From NCBI GenBank assembly GCA_011064905.1, contig JAAKFW010000109.1, positions 1-5,676 of the forward strand: DNA of 5,676 nucleotides. Direction: 5' to 3'. This document shows positions 1 through 5,676 of the stretch, one piece after another. This stretch comes from Candidatus Anoxychlamydiales bacterium. Lineage in GTDB: Bacteria > Chlamydiota > Chlamydiia > Chlamydiales > SM23-39. Each line of letters starts with the position of its first letter. Position 1 is the first letter of the stretch. The position numbers and the translations under genes are program-made. The notes beneath the pieces were generated by a model that had not been told where the DNA came from, searched no databases, and saw only the letters and a program-made list of their open reading frames with translations.

Positions 1-1599
1 ACTAAAGAGCAAATTGAAATCTTAAAAAAATATGTCACGAACACATCTAGTAATATTTTCGTTTTAAAAAACCTTCCAGAAGTTATTAAAGGAGCTTTGT
101 TTTCTAGATATTCTAGATCTTCTTTAGGATTAAGAACTCTTTTATTAAAAGATTTTATATTAAATGAAGAGATCTCTTTTTCTCAGTTTGATCAAAGCAG
201 AGATGAAAAAGAAGATGATGGATTAGCTGTTGAAAAGGCTAATAACTTTTATGATAGAATTTTAGATGGTTTTGGTGATGATTCAATAGGGGAGCTTGGC
301 GGAGCTCATTTAGCTGTGGAGAATGTCTCTATTCTCGCTGCTAAAATTATTGAAGATTGTAGAATAGGAGGCTCGCCTTTAGAGAAATCTACAAGATATA
401 TCTATTTCGATAAAAAAGTTGATGGTGAATATCTTTTTTATAAAGAGCCAATTTTAATGACCTCTGCTTATAAAAAAATATATTTAGATACCTGTAATCA
501 CCTTTTTGATACCTATTCAAAATTGATTCCTCCGCTCACTAAAATAATAAAAAAAGATTTCCCAAGAGAAGAAAAAGTTTCTGAAGTTGCTTACAAATCA
601 GCTCTTAGAGCAAAAGTTTTGGACTGTTTAAGAGGACTTCTTCCGGCATCTGCTTTAACCAATTTAGGAATTTATGGAAATGGTAGGTTTTATGAGAATT
701 TAATTAGAAAATCCTCAACTCATAGTTTAGCTGAAATGCAAGAGATATCAAAAGATGTATACTCAGAACTTTATAAAGAGATGCCATCTTTTGTAAAAAG
801 AGCCGATCTTTCAAGCAAATATCAAATTTCTTATACAAGTTTTATTGAAAAGACTAGACAGAATTTGCAAATCTTATCAGATGAACATTCAAAATTAGTT
901 GAAGAACATACAAACCCTGGAATATATTTAATAAATTCAGATCCAGACGCGGTTGCAAAAGTAGCCGCTAGTCTACTCTTTGAATTTAATCAATCATCTT
1001 TAGGAGCTTTTCAAAAGTATGCAAAAAGTTTATCTAATGAAGAAATTATAAGAATTTTTGAAGCGGCCTCTATCCATAGAGAGAACAGAAGACATAAATC
1101 TTTTAGAGCTTTAGAAAATGCACCATTTACTTTTGAGATGGTAGCTGATTTTGGGGCATATAGAGATCTTCAAAGACATAGAATGTTAACTCAAGAAAGA
1201 CAGCTTTTAACGTGTGATAACGGCTATTTTATCCCTAAAGAAATTATGGGAACAGAGATGGAAAAAGATTATGAAAATGCTATGAAAAAAGCAAAACAGA
1301 CATATGACATCATTGCAAGTGAGCTAAAAGAAGAAGCTCAATACGTTGTTCCAATGGCATACAATTTACATTGGTATTTCAATATAAATTTAAGATCTCT
1401 TCAGTGGCTTTGCGAACTTAGATCAGGAGCTGCAGGACATCAAAATTATAGACATGTTGCTCAAGAAATGGCAAAACAGGTATGTGAAAAATTTCCTGAA
1501 TTTGAGAGCTTTTTTAAATTTGTGGATTTTGAAGGATATTCTTTAGGAAGAATGGATCAAGAAATTAGAAGAGTAGAAAAAACAAAGGCGAGACGATGA
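1..1599 (+). CDS. thyX: Flavin-dependent thymidylate synthase, two-domain (fused) form, 5' partial
   Basis: Cytosolic enzyme family that methylates dUMP to dTMP using methylene-tetrahydrofolate, FAD and NADPH; it replaces ThyA. The frame is open from base 1 to the TGA at 1597-1599 (532 codons), so the true start lies upstream. TTG at 97 is not the start, because family-typical sequence (NLPEVIKGALFSRYSR, in-window residues 24-39) spans it. The length is about twice that of ordinary ThyX and shows two homologous halves. Half 1 has GFGDDSI (about 91-97), EKSTRY (128-133) and an LLP...NGR segment (213-229). Half 2 has RHR (392-394), a VVP...NLR segment (449-465) and RHVAQEM (484-490). The two P-to-R segments align without gaps 236 residues apart. 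RHR is the FAD-binding triad of ThyX, but the serine and arginine that normally follow it are missing in half 2 (L402, T404), while half 1 keeps S130 and R132. Probably only a few N-terminal residues are missing. The stop overlaps the next gene. I recall that an active fused ThyX has been studied in Chlamydia trachomatis. The family call is firm; activity is inferred. Confidence 0.9.
   Translation, partial: TKEQIEILKKYVTNTSSNIFVLKNLPEVIKGALFSRYSRSSLGLRTLLLKDFILNEEISFSQFDQSRDEKEDDGLAVEKANNFYDRILDGFGDDSIGELGGAHLAVENVSILAAKIIEDCRIGGSPLEKSTRYIYFDKKVDGEYLFYKEPILMTSAYKKIYLDTCNHLFDTYSKLIPPLTKIIKKDFPREEKVSEVAYKSALRAKVLDCLRGLLPASALTNLGIYGNGRFYENLIRKSSTHSLAEMQEISKDVYSELYKEMPSFVKRADLSSKYQISYTSFIEKTRQNLQILSDEHSKLVEEHTNPGIYLINSDPDAVAKVAASLLFEFNQSSLGAFQKYAKSLSNEEIIRIFEAASIHRENRRHKSFRALENAPFTFEMVADFGAYRDLQRHRMLTQERQLLTCDNGYFIPKEIMGTEMEKDYENAMKKAKQTYDIIASELKEEAQYVVPMAYNLHWYFNINLRSLQWLCELRSGAAGHQNYRHVAQEMAKQVCEKFPEFESFFKFVDFEGYSLGRMDQEIRRVEKTKARR
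1584..1588 (+). promoter_or_regulatory. Ribosome binding site of the first tyrP
   Basis: AAAGG lies seven bases before the ATG at 1596, inside the last codons of thyX. It is a reasonable Shine-Dalgarno match and supports the ATG that overlaps the thyX stop as ATGA. Confidence 0.6.
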
Positions 1600-2795
1600 A
1601 AAAATTAAAACTTCAGCCGGGAAGTGTTTTGGGTGGCATGCTGCTCATTGCAGGTAGCTGCATTGGAGCTGGGATGTTAGGTCTTCCGGTATTGTTGGGA
1701 CTTACAGGTTTCTTTCCTTCAATAATCCTTCTTTTAGTCTCTTGGGTTTTTATGACGTTTACAGGCCTTTTACTAATTGAAGTTAATGGTTGGTTCCATG
1801 AAAGAGTAAATATTATTTCCATGTCTGAAAAAGCTTTTGGAATGGCTGGTAAAATAATTAGTTGGGTTTTATATCTATTTTTATTTTATTCGCTTTTAGT
1901 TGCCTACATTGCTGGTAGTGGAAAACTATTTTCATCATTTCTGCCGTTTGTAATATCTCAAAATTTAACAAGCATTTTTTTTGTTATTTTTTTTGGTATT
2001 ATAGTCTATTTTGGAACAAAAGTTGTTGATTTTTCAAACCGCCTTTTAATGATAGGATTAATTGTAACCTATTTATTTATGATATTTTTAGGGATTTCAA
2101 AAATTCAGTTTTCTTTTTTCTCACACGTTAATATGAAATATTTCTTACTGCCACTCGCTGTTTTAGTTACCTCTTTTGGTTTTCATAATATGATTCCAAC
2201 TGTGACTGCTTACATGAAAGGAGATCTTCAAAAAACAAAAAAAGCAATACTCGGTGGAAGCTTTTTTGCTCTTTTAATTTATCTCTTTTGGATAATTTTA
2301 ATTTTAGGGATTGTGCCTGTAGGAGGAAAATTTGGTTTATATGATGCGTTTATAGAGGGCAACGAAGCGACGATTTCTCTTAGAAATGTTTTGCAATCTA
2401 AACTAGTTGTAACGTTTGCTGCTTGGTTTTCATTTTTTGCAATTGTAACCTCTTTTTTAGCTCAATCTTTAGGCCTCATGCACTTTATAGCAGATGGTCT
2501 AAAAGTAAAGCCTGATCATAAAAATAACTGGTGGCTTATAATTTTAGCAATTCTCCCTCCAACTATTTTTGCGCTTTCCTACCCGGATATTTTTTTTAAA
2601 GCACTTGGGTTTGCAGGAGCATACTGCGCTGTTATAATATTTTGTATATTTCCCGCTCTAATGACGTGGATAGGTAGATACATCAATAAAGAGACAAGCT
2701 CATATCATGTAAAAGGTGGAAAAATTTCTTTAATACTGGTTTTACTATTTTCTTTTGTTATAATATTTAACCAGCTCATTTCTGCTTTTAAGTAG
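1596..2795 (+). CDS. tyrP: Aromatic amino acid permease, TyrP type, copy 1
   Basis: Inner-membrane proton-coupled uptake protein of the hydroxy/aromatic amino acid permease family, probably for tyrosine, possibly tryptophan or another aromatic amino acid. Its 399 residues fit the family length of about 400. I read about 11 membrane segments, near residues 11-35, 40-62, 85-107, 124-140, 148-166, 182-200, 216-239, 270-293, 311-328, 334-357 and 376-396. The N-terminal helix carries the family glycine-rich signature GSCIGAGMLGLP (20-31). A second conserved patch, SFGFHNMIPTVTAY (193-206), lies around helix 6. The short basic N-terminus (MKKLK) fits a cytoplasmic start. The ATG overlaps the thyX stop by four bases, so translation is probably coupled. 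A second, diverged copy follows 25 bases downstream. The family is clear; the substrate is inferred from similarity to chlamydial TyrP and the general family. The coding strand contains three runs of eight T. Confidence 0.87.
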   Translation: MKKLKLQPGSVLGGMLLIAGSCIGAGMLGLPVLLGLTGFFPSIILLLVSWVFMTFTGLLLIEVNGWFHERVNIISMSEKAFGMAGKIISWVLYLFLFYSLLVAYIAGSGKLFSSFLPFVISQNLTSIFFVIFFGIIVYFGTKVVDFSNRLLMIGLIVTYLFMIFLGISKIQFSFFSHVNMKYFLLPLAVLVTSFGFHNMIPTVTAYMKGDLQKTKKAILGGSFFALLIYLFWIILILGIVPVGGKFGLYDAFIEGNEATISLRNVLQSKLVVTFAAWFSFFAIVTSFLAQSLGLMHFIADGLKVKPDHKNNWWLIILAILPPTIFALSYPDIFFKALGFAGAYCAVIIFCIFPALMTWIGRYINKETSSYHVKGGKISLILVLLFSFVIIFNQLISAFK

Positions 2796-2806
2796 ATATT
2801 AAACAA

Positions 2807-2815
2807 AAGGGTGGG
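2807..2815 (+). promoter_or_regulatory. Ribosome binding site that fixes a GTG start
   Basis: The purine-rich AAGGGTGGG ends five bases before the GTG at 2821. An in-frame TAA at 2800-2802 excludes longer starts. The next in-frame ATG falls at residue 23, within the conserved GAGML motif, and would remove most of the first membrane segment. GTG is therefore the only sensible start. Confidence 0.6.
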
Positions 2816-2820
2816 TAATT

Positions 2821-4059
2821 GTGATAAAGACAAATAAATTTTTGGGATCCATTTTATTAATTTCAGGAACGACAATCGGAGCCGGAATGCTCGGTCTTCC
2901 TGTAATAACTGGTTTTGCAGGATTCTTTCCAACTCTTTTTGTTTTACTGTTCTTCTGGGGCTATATGCTAATTACTGCTTTTTTATATTTAGAAGCAAAT
3001 CTATCCGTTAAAGGAAATGTGAATCTCGTTACCATGGCAGAGCATACCTTAGGTTTTTGGGGCAAGGCTGTAGCTTGGGTATTTTATCTTTTACTTTTAT
3101 ATTCTCTAACAGCTGCTTACATGGCAGGATCTGCTCCTTTATTTACAGAAGCTATAAAATATTTTACAGGATATACCCTTCCCGCTTGGGCAGGGCCTCT
3201 TCCCTTAGTTGCTATTTTTGGGGTTTTCGTTTATTTGGGATCTGCTAGCTCTGATTATATAAATAGAATATTGATGTTTGGACTTATTGCTGCTTATTTA
3301 GTTTTGGCGATATTACTGCCTTCTCATACAGACTTTGATTTGATAAAGCATGTTGATAAAAAAGCTCTCGTATTTAGCTTTCCTATTTTACTAACCTCTT
3401 ATGGGTTTCATATAATTATTCCAACGCTTACAAATTATATGCGCCATGATGTCAAAAAAATGAAGCTAGCTTTGGTGATAGGTAGTTTAATTCCTTTGAT
3501 AATCTATGTTGTATGGGAGTTTTTAGTATTAGGAACTGTAAAGCTAACAGGTGATAACTCTCTTGCTCAAATGTATGTAGAAGGGCAAGGCTCAACAGCT
3601 CCTCTCATTAATAATTTGATTAACGTATTAAAGCTTCCTTGGGTTGCCAAAATTGCTAATATTTTTTCTTTTTGTGCGATCATCACATCTTTTATTGGAG
3701 TGACACTTAGCTTAACAGACTTTTTATCAGATGGCTTTAAAATTAAAAGAAATAAAAAAGGTAGGCTCTTAGCTTGCATCTTAACTTTTTTACCACCGTT
3801 AATCTTCTTATATGGTTATCAAAGAGTTTTTTTAACAGCTCTTCAATTCGCTGGAATTTTTGTTGCAGTGCTACTTTGTATTCTGCCGGCTTTAATGACG
3901 TGGAAGATAAAGGAAGCGAAATTTTATCAATCCTTTAAAGGACGAACTTTACTAGTTGTTGTTATTTTAATTGCTCTTGCGATAATTGGATTAGATATTT
4001 TAGAAGAGATGGGGCTGCTCAAAAATCTTATCAGCGGATACCTGAATCAAAATGTTTAA
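2821..4059 (+). CDS. tyrP: Aromatic amino acid permease, TyrP type, copy 2
   Basis: Paralogue of the preceding permease and same family: an inner-membrane symporter probably importing tyrosine or another aromatic amino acid. It has 412 residues with the same plan of about 11 membrane segments. GTTIGAGMLGLP (16-27) matches GSCIGAGMLGLP of copy 1, and SYGFHIIIPTLTNY (193-206) matches SFGFHNMIPTVTAY. The C-terminal PALMTW (355-360) is also shared. By eye the two proteins are roughly 40-50% identical, and the DNA has diverged at most third positions, so the duplication is not recent. Copy 2 has a different loop after helix 8 (KIKRNKKGR, 307-315 against KVKPDHKNN) and a longer C-terminus. It starts at GTG, chosen because an in-frame stop lies just upstream. 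Its last eight bases overlap the start of uvrB. Tandem tyrP genes are known in Chlamydia. The two copies may differ in substrate or affinity, but nothing here shows which. Confidence 0.86.
   Translation: MIKTNKFLGSILLISGTTIGAGMLGLPVITGFAGFFPTLFVLLFFWGYMLITAFLYLEANLSVKGNVNLVTMAEHTLGFWGKAVAWVFYLLLLYSLTAAYMAGSAPLFTEAIKYFTGYTLPAWAGPLPLVAIFGVFVYLGSASSDYINRILMFGLIAAYLVLAILLPSHTDFDLIKHVDKKALVFSFPILLTSYGFHIIIPTLTNYMRHDVKKMKLALVIGSLIPLIIYVVWEFLVLGTVKLTGDNSLAQMYVEGQGSTAPLINNLINVLKLPWVAKIANIFSFCAIITSFIGVTLSLTDFLSDGFKIKRNKKGRLLACILTFLPPLIFLYGYQRVFLTALQFAGIFVAVLLCILPALMTWKIKEAKFYQSFKGRTLLVVVILIALAIIGLDILEEMGLLKNLISGYLNQNV
4052..4059 (+). other. Eight-base tyrP/uvrB overlap (ATGTTTAA), probable translational coupling
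   Basis: The uvrB ATG (4052-4054) precedes the tyrP stop TAA (4057-4059) in a different frame. No convincing Shine-Dalgarno sequence stands before this ATG; the nearest is GGA at 4036-4038, 13 bases away. Ribosomes finishing tyrP could reinitiate at uvrB. An in-frame TGA at 4043-4045 rules out a longer UvrB start. Confidence 0.55.
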
Positions 4060-5676
4060 GTTAACCACAGATTTTGAGCCAAAAGGAGATCAGCCTCAGG
4101 CCATTGAAAAGCTCACTCGTGGTATAAAAGAAAAAAAAGAGAACCAAGTTCTTTTGGGCATCACAGGCTCCGGTAAAACCTTTACCATGGCAAGTGTTAT
4201 TCAAAAAACTCAGAAACCCACTCTCATTTTAGCTCATAATAAAACTCTAGCAGCTCAGCTCTATCAGGAATTTAAAACATTTTTTCCTGAAAATGCCGTA
4301 GAATATTTCGTCTCATACTACGATTACTATCAGCCAGAGGCTTATATAGCTAGAACAGACACTTATATAGAGAAGGACCTAGCTATCAATGATACAATCG
4401 ATAAGATGAGACTCAGCGCTACTCGCTCTTTAATTGAAAGAGATGATGTTATAATAGTCTCTTCGATCTCTTGTATATATGGCCTTGGTATTCCAGAGTA
4501 TTATTCTCAAATGGTTCTATCTTTAAAGGTAGGTCAAGAGATCAGGCGTGATGATGTTTTATTACATCTCGTTGAGCTGAACTATAAAAGAAATGATTAT
4601 GATTTATCTCGTGCAAATTTTAGAGTCAGAGGCGATGTTTTAGAAATAGTTCCAGCTTACGAAGATGATATAGCTTATCGTATTGAATTTTTCGGTGATG
4701 ATATAGAGAGAATATCTATAATAGATCCTTTGACAGCTCAGATATTTAAAAGAGTAGAGAAAATAGAGATTTTTCCGGGATCTCACTTTGTAACTCCTGA
4801 AGATGTAAGATTTTTAGCAATAAATAGCATCAGAAAAGAGCTAGAAGATAGGATTATTTTTTTCGAAAAAGAAAATAAACTTATCGAAAAACAAAGAATC
4901 AAAGAAAGAACCATTTACGATATTGAAATGATGAAAGAGATGGGATTTTGCAAGGGAGTAGAGAACTATTCTCGTCATTTCTCTAAAAGATTACCAGGTC
5001 AGCCGTCTCCCTGTCTTATGGATTATTTTCCAAAAGATTTTTTGATGTTTATAGATGAGTCTCATCAAAGCATTCCTCAAATGAGAGCTATGTACAATGG
5101 CGATAGATCAAGAAAAGAGTCTTTAATTGAGTTCGGCTTTCGTCTTCCTTCTGCTTACGATAATAGACCCCTTAAGTTCGATGAGGTTTTTGAAAAACTA
5201 AATCAAGTAATTTATGTATCTGCAACACCATCTGATTTTGAAATAAATCAATCTCAAGGTGAAATAGTCGAGCAAATTATAAGACCCACAGGTCTTTTAG
5301 ATCCAAAAATTGAAATTAAAAAAGCAACAGGTCAAGTAGATGATATTTTAGAAGAGATTAGAAAAGAGAAAGAAAAAGGCGGAAAAGTATTAGTTACAAC
5401 GCTTACCAAAAGACTATCAGAGGATCTTTCTAAATTTTTAAATGACATTGATGTTAAAGCAAAATATCTTCACTCAGATATAGATACCCTAGAGCGTATT
5501 GCTATCATTAAAGATTTGAGGCTTGGAAAATTTGATGTTTTAGTCGGAATCAATCTTTTAAGAGAAGGGCTCGATATTCCAGAAGTAACTTTGGTTGCAA
5601 TACTCGATGCTGACAAGCAAGGGTTTTTAAGATCAGAGACCGCTCTTATTCAAACTTGCGGAAGAGCTTCTAGAAA
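4052..5676 (+). CDS. uvrB: UvrABC excinuclease subunit B, 3' partial
   Basis: Damage-verifying helicase-like ATPase of bacterial nucleotide excision repair: UvrA loads it on DNA, it clamps the lesion strand, then recruits UvrC for the incisions. The window holds 541 codons with no internal stop; the family is about 670 residues long, so roughly 130 C-terminal residues, including the UVR domain that contacts UvrC, lie beyond the edge. Visible in order: the N-terminal FKLTTDFEPKGDQPQAI typical of the family; Walker A GITGSGKT (36-43); the tyrosine-rich beta-hairpin around SYYDYYQPEAY (88-98) that holds the DNA strand; SATRSL (122-127) and CIYGLG (141-146); the UvrA-binding region at about 155-245; Walker B with DESH (335-338); YVSATP (388-393); RPTGLLDP (411-418); helicase motif V in LVGINLLREGLDIP (497-510); and motif VI QTCGRASR (534-541). 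All key residues seem intact. The gene overlaps the upstream permease and lacks its own clear ribosome binding site, so it is probably cotranscribed. The identification is secure. Confidence 0.98.
   Translation, partial: MFKLTTDFEPKGDQPQAIEKLTRGIKEKKENQVLLGITGSGKTFTMASVIQKTQKPTLILAHNKTLAAQLYQEFKTFFPENAVEYFVSYYDYYQPEAYIARTDTYIEKDLAINDTIDKMRLSATRSLIERDDVIIVSSISCIYGLGIPEYYSQMVLSLKVGQEIRRDDVLLHLVELNYKRNDYDLSRANFRVRGDVLEIVPAYEDDIAYRIEFFGDDIERISIIDPLTAQIFKRVEKIEIFPGSHFVTPEDVRFLAINSIRKELEDRIIFFEKENKLIEKQRIKERTIYDIEMMKEMGFCKGVENYSRHFSKRLPGQPSPCLMDYFPKDFLMFIDESHQSIPQMRAMYNGDRSRKESLIEFGFRLPSAYDNRPLKFDEVFEKLNQVIYVSATPSDFEINQSQGEIVEQIIRPTGLLDPKIEIKKATGQVDDILEEIRKEKEKGGKVLVTTLTKRLSEDLSKFLNDIDVKAKYLHSDIDTLERIAIIKDLRLGKFDVLVGINLLREGLDIPEVTLVAILDADKQGFLRSETALIQTCGRASR

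Noticed and set aside
97..99. TTG at 97 as the start codon of thyX
   Set aside because: The frame is open back to base 1 and the 32 codons before it encode family-like sequence continuous with the conserved region, so the gene starts outside the window.
1613..1822. Reverse-strand open frame of 69 codons inside tyrP copy 1
   Set aside because: It lies opposite well-conserved permease sequence, has no recognisable domain, and is explained as a shadow.
2796..2820. Possible terminator or promoter in the only intergenic gap
   Set aside because: Twenty-five bases hold no inverted repeat with a T run and no recognisable -35/-10 pair; a ribosome binding site explains the conserved-looking purines.
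2705..2932. Reverse-strand open frame of 75 codons across the junction of the two permeases
   Set aside because: It overlaps the conserved start of copy 2 and the end of copy 1 and has no family features of its own.
3057..3248. Forward open frame of 63 codons inside tyrP copy 2
   Set aside because: It is an out-of-frame reading of conserved membrane segments of the permease.
3567..3779. Reverse-strand open frame of 70 codons inside tyrP copy 2
   Set aside because: It is an antisense shadow of conserved permease sequence with no motif of its own.
4081..4089. Strong Shine-Dalgarno-like AAAAGGAGA just inside uvrB
   Set aside because: No ATG, GTG or TTG follows at a usable distance, and the bases encode the conserved PKGDQ of the UvrB N-terminus.

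Overview
The window is a compact, AT-rich stretch with all genes on the + strand and almost no intergenic DNA; the only gap between genes is 25 bases. It reads as the middle of one transcription unit: the end of a two-domain flavin-dependent thymidylate synthase (thyX), two tandem aromatic amino acid permeases of the TyrP family, and the first 541 codons of uvrB. Both edges cut through genes. No stretch over 300 bases lacks a gene, and I see no RNA gene, mobile element, CRISPR array or terminator.

Organism (inference): most likely a member of the Chlamydiota, probably a low-GC environmental or symbiotic lineage and not Chlamydia itself. The clues are the long fused ThyX, the tandem pair of TyrP transporters about 400 residues long, and UvrB wording (for example EAYIARTDTYIEK and SATRSLIER) that resembles chlamydial UvrB as I remember it. 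No single feature is decisive.

Layout: bases 1-1599 hold thyX, open at its 5' edge; 1596-2795 the first tyrP, overlapping thyX by the four bases ATGA; 2821-4059 the second tyrP, starting at GTG behind a purine-rich ribosome binding site; 4052-5676 uvrB, overlapping the second tyrP by eight bases and running off the 3' edge. The overlaps suggest translational coupling.

Functionally the genes cover dTMP synthesis, uptake of tyrosine or tryptophan (probably from a host cell), and nucleotide excision repair. ThyX and UvrB share a loose DNA-maintenance theme; the permeases have no evident biochemical link to them. This is mostly ordinary core gene content. The points that deserve a second look are the way the ThyX signature motif is divided between the two halves of the fused protein, the old and diverged tandem permeases, and the gene order itself.
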